Source: Ignavibacteriales bacterium (GTDB taxonomy: Bacteria > Bacteroidota > Ignavibacteria > Ignavibacteriales > Ignavibacteriaceae). Taken from it: a stretch of DNA of 32,223 nt. Each line of letters opens with the position of its first letter. Position 1 is the first letter of the stretch. The position numbers were made by a program, and so were the translations under genes. Of this stretch, positions 15,922-26,053 are shown piece after piece. Where the stretch lies: assembly GCA_020061995.1 (NCBI GenBank), contig JAGUXE010000322.1:1-32223 (forward strand). Reading direction: 5' to 3'. A model generated the notes under the pieces. That model saw only the letters and a list, made by a program, of their open reading frames with translations. It did not search any database and was not told where the DNA came from.

Positions 15922-17169
15922 TTGAGTGAAATACGAATTACAGAGTTAGAGAACGGAATTAGAGTTGTCACTGAGAAAATTCCATACTTGCAATCATTTT
16001 CTTTGGGATTCTGGTTTAACGTAGGAACCCGCGATGAAAATTTGCATAACAATGGCATTTCTCATTTTATTGAACATATGCTATTTAAAGGAACAAGTAA
16101 AAGAACGGCTAAGCAAATTTCCGATTCTATTGAAGCCTATGGTGGATATTTAAATGCCTTTACTTCAAAAGAACATACTTGTTTCTATGGACGCGGATTA
16201 GCTAAGAATATTGAACGTACTTTTGATGTAATTTCAGATATGGTTCAGAACCCTTTATTTAAAGAGAGCCATATTAAAAAAGAATCTGGCGTAGTTGTAG
16301 ATGAATTGCTTGATATTCACGACAATCCTGAAGAATTAATCTTTGATAAATTTGAAGAAATATTATTTAAAGGCTCATCCTTGTCCTTTCCGGTTATCGG
16401 GAAAGAGAATAATATTAAAAGGTTTACTTCGACCGAGTTACACGATTTTCATAATAAGCATTATGGGAATAAAAATCTTCTCATATCTTGCTCAGGTGCA
16501 GTAGAACATGATAAGATTGTGGAACTAACTAGGAAATTTGTTCTGAACAAAAGAGACTCTAAAGGGAAACGAAAATTTCAAAATATTATTCAGCAGCCTT
16601 TTGTAAAAGTAATCGAGAAAGAAATACAGCAGGTTCACTGTATAATCGGTCGCACGGCTTATGGTTATAAAGATGAAGAGAGATTAATATTAAATATGCT
16701 CTCTAACTTGATTGGGGATGGAAGCAGTTCACGATTATTCCAGGCTGTAAGAGAAAAACTAGGAATTACATATCAGATTAATTCCTTTGTTAACTCATAT
16801 TTTGATACCTCAGCATTTGGAGTATATTTTTCAACGAGCGAAAAATATGTTGAAAAGGTCTTATCAATTGTTTCCAAAGAATTGAAAAAATTAACAGAAG
16901 CAAAAGTACCTGATAAAGAACTTAAAAGAGTTAAGGAATATTTAAAAGGAAGTATGTTGTTGAGTTTGGAAAATACTTCGAACCGAATGATTCGTATTGC
17001 CAATTCAATGCTCTACTTCAACAAAATTATTTCTGTTGATGAATTAGTAGAAAAAATTGATACCGTTACATCAGATCAACTTTTACAATTAAGTTCTCAA
17101 TTATTAAAAGAAGATGAATTAGCCCGATTAATAATCAGGGCAAAAAATAATAGTGCAAAAGCAGCATAG
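15922..17169 (+). CDS. M16-family zinc metallopeptidase
   Basis: Insulinase/processing-peptidase family protein, 415 residues, the single-unit bacterial length. The inverted zinc motif HFIEH gives H48, E51 and H52, with the third ligand E128 in VVVDELLD, so it is predicted active. A second M16 domain (about 170-350) follows. No signal peptide, so it is cytoplasmic by sequence. The start is TTG with AGTAGGA about 11 bases upstream; the usual N-terminus (TELENGIRVVTE) begins at codon 7. It is followed after 20 bases by nuoG in the same direction and may be cotranscribed with the complex I genes. No functional link is established. Confidence 0.92.
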   Translation: MSEIRITELENGIRVVTEKIPYLQSFSLGFWFNVGTRDENLHNNGISHFIEHMLFKGTSKRTAKQISDSIEAYGGYLNAFTSKEHTCFYGRGLAKNIERTFDVISDMVQNPLFKESHIKKESGVVVDELLDIHDNPEELIFDKFEEILFKGSSLSFPVIGKENNIKRFTSTELHDFHNKHYGNKNLLISCSGAVEHDKIVELTRKFVLNKRDSKGKRKFQNIIQQPFVKVIEKEIQQVHCIIGRTAYGYKDEERLILNMLSNLIGDGSSSRLFQAVREKLGITYQINSFVNSYFDTSAFGVYFSTSEKYVEKVLSIVSKELKKLTEAKVPDKELKRVKEYLKGSMLLSLENTSNRMIRIANSMLYFNKIISVDELVEKIDTVTSDQLLQLSSQLLKEDELARLIIRAKNNSAKAA

Positions 17170-17189
17170 TTAAACTATAGGATACAGAT

Positions 17190-18869
17190 ATGCCTAAAAT
17201 AATTATTGACGGAAAAGAAATTGAATTTCAACCCGGTCAAACTATAATTCAAGCCGCAAAGGATCACGGAATAGATATTCCACATTTCTGCTGGCATCCT
17301 TCATTATCAGTCTCGGGGAACTGCCGTGTTTGTTTAGTTGAAGTAGAAAAAATGCCGAAGCTGGTAATCGCTTGTGCAACAATAGCTGCAGATGGAATGG
17401 TTGTTCATACTCAATCAGAAAAAACATTGAGTGCAAGAAATGCTGTTATGGAATTTATTCTGATTAATCATCCACTCGATTGTCCGATTTGCGATGAAGC
17501 GGGTGAATGTAAACTTCAAGATTATACATATCAACATAGCGTTGGTGAAAGCCGCTTTACTGAAACAAAGCAGCATAAGGATAAACGTGTTGAGTTAGGT
17601 CCCTATGTAATGTTTGACGGTGAAAGATGTATCTCATGTTCACGATGTATTCGTTTCTGTGATGAAGTTGCGGGGGAAAATCAATTGACTTTTGTTAAAA
17701 GAGGAGATCGTGTAACAATTGTAACTTTTCCGGGGAAACAACTTGACAATCCTTACTCATTAAACGTAACGGATATTTGTCCTGTGGGAGCTTTAACCAA
17801 TCGAGATTTTAGATTTAAGTCTCGTGTTTGGGAGATGTCGTCAACAAAAACAATTTGTAACGGTTGTTCGCGAGGTTGCAATACTGATATGTGGGTACGT
17901 AGTAATGAAATACTTAGACTTACACCTCGCCAAAATGATAGTGTAAACAGCTATTGGATGTGTGACCGGGGACGATTAGAAACATTTAAATTTGTCAATC
18001 AAGAAGATCGTGTAAATGGTCCTCATCTTCGACGTGAAGGGAAATTAACTAAAGTTGGTTGGGATGAAGTTTTTGCAGCTTCAGTTTCAGAGTTAAAATC
18101 TTTTAATAAAGATGAAGTAGCATTTATCGGTTCAGCATTCTCAACGGTGGAAGACAATTTCTTGTTTAGTAAATTTGCTAAATCTGTTTTCGGTTCAAAG
18201 CATATTGATTTCCCCAGACAAATAATTTCCGGTTCAGGTGATAATATTCTTATTAAAGAAGATAAAAGACCAAATTCATTCGGCTCAGAACTAGTAGGAA
18301 TAAAACCTGCAATATCAGGAATGGACTTCAATCAAATAATGAAAGCAGTTGAAGACGGGAAAATTAAAGCTCTTTATGTAGTTGAAGAAGATCTTATTGA
18401 ATTAAATCCTGATTATGAAAATGCAATTGCAAAACTCGATTTATTAATTGTTCATGCAACGAATTTTAATAAGATGACAAAATATGCCAATATTGTTTTT
18501 CCTTCTTCAACTTATGCTGAAAAAAATGGCACATGGGTAAATTTTGAGGGGCGGGTTCAAAGAATTCATCCTGCCGTTTCAACATTTGATCTTGACAGAA
18601 GTTTGGATGGAATGTCAATGAGCAGATTAGATAAATTCGGAACTGAATACGACAGTTGGGGTAAAGTTAAAAAAGCAGACGCACGATCTACCTGGCGAAT
18701 TTTGTCAGGTTTGGCAAATGCTTTCGGTACAAAATATAAATATACAATGGCTGAAGAAGTATTCGCCGATATTGCAAAATCAATCGATTCATTCAAAGAT
18801 ATAGATTACGATCTTATCGGTGAACTCGGAGCTCAATTAAAAGTAAAAACTCATACAGCAAAAGTCTAA
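17190..18869 (+). CDS. nuoG: NADH-quinone oxidoreductase subunit G (short form)
   Basis: Iron-sulfur subunit of the peripheral arm of complex I. The N-terminal 2Fe-2S ferredoxin has C34, C45, C48 and C62. N3-type ligands are H94, C98, C101 and C107, and N4-type ligands are C147, C150, C153 and C197. A further 4Fe-4S site of the molybdopterin-family type (N7-like) has C223, C226, C230 and C258. The remaining degenerate molybdopterin-like domain (about 270-540) is short: 559 residues against 783 in Thermus Nqo3 and 908 in E. coli. nuoH follows after 14 bases. NuoE and NuoF, its electron-input partners, are not encoded in this window. Confidence 0.94.
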   Translation: MPKIIIDGKEIEFQPGQTIIQAAKDHGIDIPHFCWHPSLSVSGNCRVCLVEVEKMPKLVIACATIAADGMVVHTQSEKTLSARNAVMEFILINHPLDCPICDEAGECKLQDYTYQHSVGESRFTETKQHKDKRVELGPYVMFDGERCISCSRCIRFCDEVAGENQLTFVKRGDRVTIVTFPGKQLDNPYSLNVTDICPVGALTNRDFRFKSRVWEMSSTKTICNGCSRGCNTDMWVRSNEILRLTPRQNDSVNSYWMCDRGRLETFKFVNQEDRVNGPHLRREGKLTKVGWDEVFAASVSELKSFNKDEVAFIGSAFSTVEDNFLFSKFAKSVFGSKHIDFPRQIISGSGDNILIKEDKRPNSFGSELVGIKPAISGMDFNQIMKAVEDGKIKALYVVEEDLIELNPDYENAIAKLDLLIVHATNFNKMTKYANIVFPSSTYAEKNGTWVNFEGRVQRIHPAVSTFDLDRSLDGMSMSRLDKFGTEYDSWGKVKKADARSTWRILSGLANAFGTKYKYTMAEEVFADIAKSIDSFKDIDYDLIGELGAQLKVKTHTAKV

Positions 18870-18883
18870 AGGGATATCTGAAA

Positions 18884-19912
18884 ATGGGTATATTAGAAAT
18901 AGTAGTAATAACTCTAATAAAAATTCTAATCATTGTAACTATTATGTTACTTACAGTTTCATACCTGGTTTACTTTGAGAGAAAGATTAGCGCATGGACA
19001 CAAAATCGTGTTGGTCCTAATCGTGTAGGATATGCCGGTTTATTGCAGCCTTTTGCCGATGTATTTAAACTTTTACTAAAGGAAGATATTGTCCCGGATG
19101 CAGCAAACAAACCGATTCACACTTTAGCACCGATAATGGCTTTGGTAATTGCCTTTGGAACTTATGCTGTCATTCCGATTGGACCGGCTGTTGAAATGTT
19201 TGGGTATAATATTCAATTGGTAGTAGCTGATGTTAATATCGGGATTTTATATGTGTTAGCTTTGACCTCAATCGGAGTTTATGCAATTACATTTTCCGGT
19301 TGGTCTTCAGGAAGTAAGTATTCGTTACTTGGCGGGGTACGTTCTTCAGCACAAATGATCTCCTATGAAATTTCAATGGGCTTTTCGGTTGCAGGAGTTT
19401 TACTCTTCTCTGAATCATTAAGACCACTTGATATTGTTGCTTCTCAAAGCGGATGGATGTGGAACGCTATTATTCAGCCAATCGGATTTATAACATTTGT
19501 CGTCTCTTCCTTTGCTGAGACTAACAGATTACCTTTCGATCTTCCAGAAGCAGAACCTGAGTTAGTGGGTGGTTATCATACTGAGTATAGTAGCATGAAA
19601 TTTGCTGCCTTCTTTCTTGCCGAATATGCAAATATGATTATTGCGAGTGCATTAATTGTTACACTTTATTTGGGTGGGTGGCAAGTCCCTTATATTGAAA
19701 TGGTAGGACTATCAGCCGGATTTACCGCCCTGATTCAAGTCGCCGCATTTTTTGTAAAAATGGGAGCTTTGCTGTTTTTCTTTATTTGGGTTCGATGGAG
19801 TTTACCAAGATTTCGTTACGATCAATTAATGAATATAGGATGGAAAGTGATGTTCCCGCTTTCTTTAATTAATTTGATTTGGGCGGCAATTTTAGTAATG
19901 ATATTTAATTAA
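18884..19912 (+). CDS. nuoH: NADH-quinone oxidoreductase subunit H
   Basis: Membrane subunit joining the peripheral and membrane arms of complex I and lining the quinone site. It has 342 residues with about eight helices. The hallmark stretches are ERKISAWTQNRVGPNRVG (first loop) and the quinone-loop sequence FAETNRLPFDLPEAEPELVGGYHTEY (given in part: its acidic residues E, E and E are all present). It lies between nuoG and nuoI with 14-base gaps and is probably cotranscribed. Confidence 0.97.
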   Translation: MGILEIVVITLIKILIIVTIMLLTVSYLVYFERKISAWTQNRVGPNRVGYAGLLQPFADVFKLLLKEDIVPDAANKPIHTLAPIMALVIAFGTYAVIPIGPAVEMFGYNIQLVVADVNIGILYVLALTSIGVYAITFSGWSSGSKYSLLGGVRSSAQMISYEISMGFSVAGVLLFSESLRPLDIVASQSGWMWNAIIQPIGFITFVVSSFAETNRLPFDLPEAEPELVGGYHTEYSSMKFAAFFLAEYANMIIASALIVTLYLGGWQVPYIEMVGLSAGFTALIQVAAFFVKMGALLFFFIWVRWSLPRFRYDQLMNIGWKVMFPLSLINLIWAAILVMIFN

Positions 19913-19926
19913 TAATAGGATTTACG

Positions 19927-20421
19927 ATGATTAAGAAGAAGAGACTAAAAGATTTAACTTTATTGGAAAAGTTATACATTCCTGAAATAGCAAAAGGAAT
20001 GTCCCTGACCTTCCAAAATATGTTTCGCCCGGCTTTTACAATGGAATATCCCGAAGTAAAATTTATTCCCCCTGCATCCTATAGAGGAAGACCGGTTTTG
20101 GCTCTTGAAGAGAATGGGGAAGAACGTTGTGTAGCATGTGGACTTTGTGCCAGAATTTGTCCTGCTCTTGCAATTGAAGTTCAAGCTTCTGAAACGGAAA
20201 GAGAAAAAGAACGATTTCCGGAAAAATTTGAGATCAACATGCTAAGGTGTATTTTTTGTGGATTTTGTGAAGATGTTTGTCCCGAAGAGGCAATTTTAAT
20301 GAGTAAAGATTATGAACTTGCCTTTTCAAACCGTGAGGATGCGATTTTTGGAAAAGATAAATTACTTACACCGGTCAGCAAATTGAAAGACCGGATTGAG
20401 TTTTTGCGACAATATAAATAG
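19927..20421 (+). CDS. nuoI: NADH-quinone oxidoreductase subunit I
   Basis: Electron carrier of the complex I arm near the membrane. It has 164 residues. Two 4Fe-4S ferredoxin motifs are intact: C68, C71, C74, C78 and C108, C111, C114, C118 (N6a and N6b). An N-terminal amphipathic stretch (about 12-40) contacts the membrane. It is the last nuo gene here; the order G-H-I is standard but J, K, L, M and N do not follow. Instead a T9SS-sorted protein starts 38 bases later. Confidence 0.96.
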   Translation: MIKKKRLKDLTLLEKLYIPEIAKGMSLTFQNMFRPAFTMEYPEVKFIPPASYRGRPVLALEENGEERCVACGLCARICPALAIEVQASETEREKERFPEKFEINMLRCIFCGFCEDVCPEEAILMSKDYELAFSNREDAIFGKDKLLTPVSKLKDRIEFLRQYK

Positions 20422-20459
20422 TTGCACTCTAACTAATTTAGTTTTATCTTTTTATTAAG

Positions 20460-22130
20460 ATGAAAATTATTTTTTACATAATGCTCGTAGTTTCTGTTTT
20501 TAGTAATCTAAAGGCTCAAGAAGTTACGAGCATTTTGCTTTTTGCACCGAAATCGATAAACCAATCTTTACCTTTTGAGATTGCATTTGTCGGAGAAATT
20601 AAAGATGATTCTTTAAGTATGATGGAAGTTAATTTTGGCTTCGACCAATCTGTTAACTTTATTGAAGCAAAAGTTATTTCTTCTACACAAAGAGCTAAAA
20701 TAGCATTTGTAAAAAATCAATCTTCCGATCAAAAAGGAAATTGGTTTAATGCAACAATCAACTTTAATGATTATGATCTTAGAAAAGGTTCATCATTTCA
20801 GATTTTAATCTCATTATCTACTTCGGCTCAAGAGCTAATGACAGTCAATTCATACTTGACACTGATAAAAAGGAATAATCAACGATTTTATTTTCCGGAA
20901 AACTCACATAATGGTAATAAATCAGCTAAAATTTATCTGACTGAAAAAATCGACATCAATAAACAATTTAAAAAAGGGATTAAAGCTGCTTCATTGACTA
21001 AGAATAGTTCCCTTATTACTTCCTCAGCAATAAGGCAAAATGGAGTTTTGACTTTAGACTGTTGGTTAAAGTTTAATGATTTTAAGGAAACATTCCTTAC
21101 AATCTATGGAACTGATCAAAAGCATGAAATGATAGCTTTAGGTCTGAATGAAAATCGGTTTTTAACATTCTATGACAACCTTCGGCATTTGCAATTTTTC
21201 AAAAAAGGATTTGTTTCTCGTAAAGTTTGGAATCACTTCATTTTCGAATTAAATATTAATGAAAAGACTTTTAACTATTATCTTAATGGTGAAAAGATTG
21301 CTCAGAGCAGAATCAACTATTCATTTCCGGGGAAAACATTATCCTTGGAGTTTGGAAATGATTTCGGAGGTTCATTTTTAGTTGAAAATTTGCGTCTATC
21401 AGAGAGCTATGATGTAAATTCATATTCGACAATATCAAAATCAAAGAATAACGACTATTCACGTCTTGACAGTATTAATGTTTTAGCATTCTCTAATTTT
21501 GACAATTCCGTTATCGACGAAAGCGATAAAGTGAAATTCAAATCAACAAATCTGACATTTGTAAGATCGGATGCTCCAATCTATTCTGTTGTTCCTGAGT
21601 TTAATGTAAACCTTACAAATACAGGATGTAAGTTGGATTGGACAGCTTCAGATATTAATAGTATTAGTTATTTCCAAGTGGAGAAGTCAGTAAACGGAAT
21701 TGATTTTCGTCCTATTGCTCAGGTATTAACAGAACAAAATAGTGGAGAATATAGTTATTACGATAGCGATAATGGGGCTTCAACACTCTACTATAGAATT
21801 AAACAAATAAATATTGACGGCTCTTTTGTTTACTCATCAAGCAGCAAAGTTGGCAGGGGTAATGTTCAATCATTTTTAGTTGCACCAAATTATCCAAACC
21901 CATTCAATCCGAAAACATTGATAAAAATTTCAATTTATGAAGATTCTCAAGTGAATGTTATTGTCTATTCGTTAGAAGGTAAAGAGATACAGAGATTACA
22001 AGAGGGAGAGTTAAAAAAAGGGGAATATCAATTCGAATTTGATGGCTCACTATTGCCTTCAGGAATTTATTTGTACACAGTTACAACTCCGTTTTTTAGT
22101 CAAACCAAAAAGATGATTCTGGCGAAATAA
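20460..22130 (+). CDS. Secreted protein with LamG-like domain and T9SS sorting signal
   Basis: A 556-residue exported protein. It has a signal peptide (about 1-20, ending LKAQ). A concanavalin/LamG-like beta-sandwich is likely at 185-315 (VLTLDCWLKF, KVWNHFIFELN, FNYYLNGEKIA). A fibronectin-III-like region at about 385-465 includes YFQVEKSVNGIDFRPI and YYRIKQINIDGS. The C-terminal type A T9SS sorting domain at about 474-556 has PNYPNPFNPKTLIKI, LPSGIYLYTV and a KMILAK end. By family rules it crosses the outer membrane by the type IX system and is anchored or released there. The target of the LamG-like domain cannot be read. Its position 38 bases after nuoI is probably coincidental. Confidence 0.88.
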   Translation: MKIIFYIMLVVSVFSNLKAQEVTSILLFAPKSINQSLPFEIAFVGEIKDDSLSMMEVNFGFDQSVNFIEAKVISSTQRAKIAFVKNQSSDQKGNWFNATINFNDYDLRKGSSFQILISLSTSAQELMTVNSYLTLIKRNNQRFYFPENSHNGNKSAKIYLTEKIDINKQFKKGIKAASLTKNSSLITSSAIRQNGVLTLDCWLKFNDFKETFLTIYGTDQKHEMIALGLNENRFLTFYDNLRHLQFFKKGFVSRKVWNHFIFELNINEKTFNYYLNGEKIAQSRINYSFPGKTLSLEFGNDFGGSFLVENLRLSESYDVNSYSTISKSKNNDYSRLDSINVLAFSNFDNSVIDESDKVKFKSTNLTFVRSDAPIYSVVPEFNVNLTNTGCKLDWTASDINSISYFQVEKSVNGIDFRPIAQVLTEQNSGEYSYYDSDNGASTLYYRIKQINIDGSFVYSSSSKVGRGNVQSFLVAPNYPNPFNPKTLIKISIYEDSQVNVIVYSLEGKEIQRLQEGELKKGEYQFEFDGSLLPSGIYLYTVTTPFFSQTKKMILAK

Positions 22131-22188
22131 GATTAATTATTTTCCTTTATAAAGAAATTGTTCAGCAAAACTCAATTGAAAGAATAAA

Positions 22189-23727
22189 ATGATTTCTAAA
22201 GTTATTTCTAGCGCAACTTTTGGTATTGATGCCTATCTTATTGAAGTCGAAACAAATGTTGAAAAAGCTGTCCCCGGATTTATTATTGTCGGTTTACCCG
22301 ATAACGCAGTTAAAGAGAGTAGGGAAAGAGTTTCTGCGGCGATTAAGAACAGCGGATTCAAATTTCCAATTCAAAAGATTACTGTAAATCTTGCCCCTGC
22401 TGATATTAGAAAAGAGGGAAGTTCATTCGATCTGCCGATTGCAATTGGGATTTTAGCGGCTACAGATTTGGTGAACAGTGACATGCTCGAAGACTCAATT
22501 CTTTTGGGAGAATTGTCACTCGATGGCGTTTTACGCCCGATCAAAGGAGCGCTTCCAATTGCAGTAGAAGCGAAAAAAAATGGAATTAAAAGAATACTAT
22601 TGCCTCTCGACTCAACAAAAGAAGCTTCAATTGTTGAAGGTATCGAAGTATATGGATTCGAAAATCTTTCTCAAGTCGTCAATTTCTTAAATGGCGATTC
22701 GGATATAAAACCGGTTTTTACAAATAGAGATGAAATCTTTTCTGTTGAAAATTCATATCATCTTGATTTTAGCGATGTAAAGGGACAAGAAAATGTTAAA
22801 CGAGCCCTCGAAGTTGCAGCAGCAGGGGGACACAATATTTTAATGATTGGACCTCCCGGTTCAGGAAAAACAATGTTAGCTAAAAGATTGCCCTCAATTC
22901 TTCCACCACTTAGTTTTGAAGAAGCACTTGAAACAACCAAGATTCATTCCGTCGCCGGTATTTTATCAAAAGACCAGGCATTAATAGTTGAACGACCTTT
23001 CCGAAGCCCACACCACACAGTTTCAGATGCTGCATTAGTTGGAGGAGGATCATTCCCTCGTCCTGGAGAAGTTTCATATGCACATCACGGAGTTTTATTT
23101 TTGGATGAACTTCCTGAGTTTAAGAAAAATGTTCTTGAGGTAATGCGTCAACCATTGGAAGACGGTCGTGTGACGGTAAGTCGATCAAAAATGTCTTTGG
23201 AATTTCCGGCGAATTTTATGCTGGCTGCAGCGATGAATCCATGTCCTTGTGGTTTTTTTACTGATCCAAATCGTGAATGCTCTTGTGCTCCGCCTCAAAT
23301 TCAACGATATATGTCAAAGATCTCGGGACCTCTTTTAGATAGAATTGATATTCATATAGAAGTTCCTGCTGTTAAATACAAAGAATTATCTTCAGATGTG
23401 AAAAGCGAGAGTTCAAGTGATATTAGAAAAAGAGTTATCAATGCAAGAATGATTCAACATAAACGGTTTGAAAATCATCCACACATATTTAACAATGCTG
23501 ATATGGGGTCAAAGGAAGTTCGTCATTATTGTAAATTAGATTCAGGTGGAACCGAACTTCTAAAAATGGCGATGACAAAATTGGGCTTATCGGCTCGTGC
23601 TTATGATAGAATTCTTAAAGTGAGTAGAACCATTGCCGATTTAGAATCATCAATTAATATTTTGCCTCAGCATATTAGCGAAGCAATTCAATATAGAAGT
23701 CTTGACCGTGAACTATGGAAATCTTAA
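22189..23727 (+). CDS. comM: ComM/YifB family AAA+ ATPase (Mg chelatase-like)
   Basis: A 512-residue protein of full family length. The N-terminal ChlI/Lon-C-like domain (about 20-165) is followed by an AAA+ module with Walker A GPPGSGKT (221-228) and Walker B VLFLDE (302-307). A cysteine cluster NPCPCGFF...CSC lies at about 344-363, and a C-terminal helical domain (about 410-512) completes it. In Vibrio, ComM is a helicase aiding branch migration in natural transformation; outside competent species the role is less clear. It is convergent with the next gene, with only 9 bases between the stop codons. Confidence 0.93.
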   Translation: MISKVISSATFGIDAYLIEVETNVEKAVPGFIIVGLPDNAVKESRERVSAAIKNSGFKFPIQKITVNLAPADIRKEGSSFDLPIAIGILAATDLVNSDMLEDSILLGELSLDGVLRPIKGALPIAVEAKKNGIKRILLPLDSTKEASIVEGIEVYGFENLSQVVNFLNGDSDIKPVFTNRDEIFSVENSYHLDFSDVKGQENVKRALEVAAAGGHNILMIGPPGSGKTMLAKRLPSILPPLSFEEALETTKIHSVAGILSKDQALIVERPFRSPHHTVSDAALVGGGSFPRPGEVSYAHHGVLFLDELPEFKKNVLEVMRQPLEDGRVTVSRSKMSLEFPANFMLAAAMNPCPCGFFTDPNRECSCAPPQIQRYMSKISGPLLDRIDIHIEVPAVKYKELSSDVKSESSSDIRKRVINARMIQHKRFENHPHIFNNADMGSKEVRHYCKLDSGGTELLKMAMTKLGLSARAYDRILKVSRTIADLESSINILPQHISEAIQYRSLDRELWKS

Positions 23728-23736
23728 AGAATTATT

Positions 23737-25914
23737 CTAAAAATAATAGAGATATTTTACCTTAACAATTGCAGCACGCTGTGCTAACTCTAATTTATTC
23801 TCAAAAACATTTCCATTAACCAGAACTGAATTACGTACATTCCCTTCACTATAAGCAAAGTAAATCCAGCTTTTAGGGGAGAAATTATACGAGAACAAAA
23901 ATCCTATTAATATTCGTTGAAGCTGATTGGATGAATGTGTATAGACATTATCAACATATATTCGCATATTTAAATCGTTAACCGGTGTAATCGAAATAAA
24001 CGGTCGACTGTTATATGTGATTTCTTCCAAATCACCATTTGGTTTTTCTTCAACAATCATATTGAATTCATTACCTATGCCTAAAGTGGGAATAATTTTC
24101 CAACTGAAATAATTACCGAACCAATAATCATTTGCCAAATAATCTCTATAAAAATTATAAACTCGTTCATAACCGCCCCAGATGTTTAGATTCCAATTTG
24201 GATTAGGGTTGATCCATGAACTCAAATTAACATCATAACCTGAATATTCGATATCCAAATCTTTCTTTTTGCCGTAACTTGAATTCACTTCGAATCCCCA
24301 ATTAGAACGGAAATTCATATTGAAACCTCCAACCCAAAATTTATCCACATAATCATCATCCTTTGTCCAATCCCATCCTGGTCCTGTGTAAGAGGTAATC
24401 TGTTTTAATTCACCGGTTTCAAAATACCACATTGGACCTGTAAGCAGGAGACCATTTGAGTTTCCCCGCCATGGTACATATCCGACATCTCTAATGTTAA
24501 AATTCTCACCAATGTATCGAGCACGCGCGAGAACCAACCAATCTTTAGTGACCATATTGAATCCCGTTGAGTATGCAAAATCAGTTTTGTCTTTATTGAT
24601 TGAGTGAGCTAGTTGATAAGCAAGCTGCCAATCTGAATCACGAATAGCTCCATCAATATCCACAACACCACTTACTCCTGACGAAGTATGTTTTCCTGCA
24701 TATAAAATACCGACCGATGAGTTTTCAAAAATCTGCTTTTTTAATCTTACCGATGTGAAATATGCATCCGGTTCAACATGTAAACTATCATCCATCATGA
24801 ATTCAGCACGACCGGTTTTTGCAACAAATCCGCCATACTCCCAATCATCACTTCTTCCAAAAATTTTAGAACCAACTTGTAATGGAACTGCACTCCCATC
24901 AGGTAGACTTTTACCTATTCTTCTTGAATAAAAAAGTTCTAAAGGTCTGTAGAAACCTGAATTACGGTCTCGCCCGGAAGCCATAAAAACTTCATTCCCT
25001 TCAGTAAAGAAAGGACGTCTTTCGGAAAAATAATTTTCATAACGACTTAGATTAAAACTGTATGGGTCGGCTTCAATTTGTGCAAAATCAGGATTTGCGG
25101 TGAACTGAAGTGTCAATTTTTTTGACGGATTATAAAATAAATCGATGCCGGCTTCTGGTTCAATTTTATACTTGTTGTTCGATGTCAATGTTGCTTTAGA
25201 AATAGCAACAGGATAAATCTCAAGATTTAATCCTTTGATCGAAGGTTTGAAATCATTAAAAATCAATTTGCCAAACTTAGAAATTCTTTGTCCTTCATTT
25301 TCTTTGTAAGAACAGAGATAGATATCTTCATTTTTTTCGGGAATCCATCTATCTATATCTAAACCCCATTCAAAAAGATTTTCATCATATTGGATTGACT
25401 TATAGGGTATTTCAATTTCAATTACATAACCCCAATCATAGATTTTTGCTTGAGACGACCAAATCCCATCCCAACTGTAATCTCGATTTCTGCCATCATC
25501 GAGCAAACGGGAATCCATTCGAACACCTGATGCACTCACTGCGAATTTATAAGCTGTATTTTTATCACCAAAAGTGTCCAACATTAATGAAATAACATCC
25601 CCGGTAAATTGATCATGAGTACCTCTGTTAGCCTGAATTGGCGAAAATTGAGAGTAACATATCATTAGATAATAGAGTGAATTTGAACTAGTCAATATTT
25701 TTGCCACAGTTCGTTCTGATGGAACTTGATTATTATATGGTGCGAATTGAATGAATGAATCGATTGAGTCTGCTGAATCCCAAATTTTGTCGATAACTCC
25801 ATCTATATAAATTGTTTCGTCCGTCACTCTGGCGTTTAACACCTTTTCGTTGTTTTGAGGAAATGATTGAGAAGTTATAACAGATAGTATTATGAGTAAA
25901 TAAAAATATTTCAT
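23737..25914 (-). CDS. CBM9-like / DUF5916 exported protein
   Basis: A 725-residue protein with a signal peptide (about 1-19, ending SFPQ). The N-terminal carbohydrate-binding family 9-like sandwich covers about 25-200 (IYIDGVIDKIWDSADSI, then SLYYLMICYS and GYVIEIEIPYKSIQ). The rest (about 215-725) is a DUF5916 domain with many aromatic, alternating strands typical of an outer-membrane beta-barrel, ending in ...VKYLYYF with an aromatic last residue. Members are widespread in Bacteroidota and have no firmly known substrate. It is encoded convergently with comM, and 139 bases separate it from the kinase gene upstream. Sugar binding is inferred from the CBM9 resemblance only. Confidence 0.87.
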   Translation of the reverse strand: MKYFYLLIILSVITSQSFPQNNEKVLNARVTDETIYIDGVIDKIWDSADSIDSFIQFAPYNNQVPSERTVAKILTSSNSLYYLMICYSQFSPIQANRGTHDQFTGDVISLMLDTFGDKNTAYKFAVSASGVRMDSRLLDDGRNRDYSWDGIWSSQAKIYDWGYVIEIEIPYKSIQYDENLFEWGLDIDRWIPEKNEDIYLCSYKENEGQRISKFGKLIFNDFKPSIKGLNLEIYPVAISKATLTSNNKYKIEPEAGIDLFYNPSKKLTLQFTANPDFAQIEADPYSFNLSRYENYFSERRPFFTEGNEVFMASGRDRNSGFYRPLELFYSRRIGKSLPDGSAVPLQVGSKIFGRSDDWEYGGFVAKTGRAEFMMDDSLHVEPDAYFTSVRLKKQIFENSSVGILYAGKHTSSGVSGVVDIDGAIRDSDWQLAYQLAHSINKDKTDFAYSTGFNMVTKDWLVLARARYIGENFNIRDVGYVPWRGNSNGLLLTGPMWYFETGELKQITSYTGPGWDWTKDDDYVDKFWVGGFNMNFRSNWGFEVNSSYGKKKDLDIEYSGYDVNLSSWINPNPNWNLNIWGGYERVYNFYRDYLANDYWFGNYFSWKIIPTLGIGNEFNMIVEEKPNGDLEEITYNSRPFISITPVNDLNMRIYVDNVYTHSSNQLQRILIGFLFSYNFSPKSWIYFAYSEGNVRNSVLVNGNVFENKLELAQRAAIVKVKYLYYF

Positions 25915-26053
25915 ACGCTCATTTAGTTTGTTTTAAGGTTTAATAACTTGCGTGCAAAATAATAAATTATGCCCGAATTAAATTCATAATTGGATGAGTG
26001 GCAATTTTTCCGAAGTGATGGGTGATAAAGTTGTGTCTGTCCAGTGTTCCGAT

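Noticed and set aside
23731..23747. ATTATT/AATAAT inverted repeat between the convergent comM and DUF5916 genes
   Set aside because: All A-T pairs and partly inside the coding end. A two-way terminator is plausible by position but not supported by stability.
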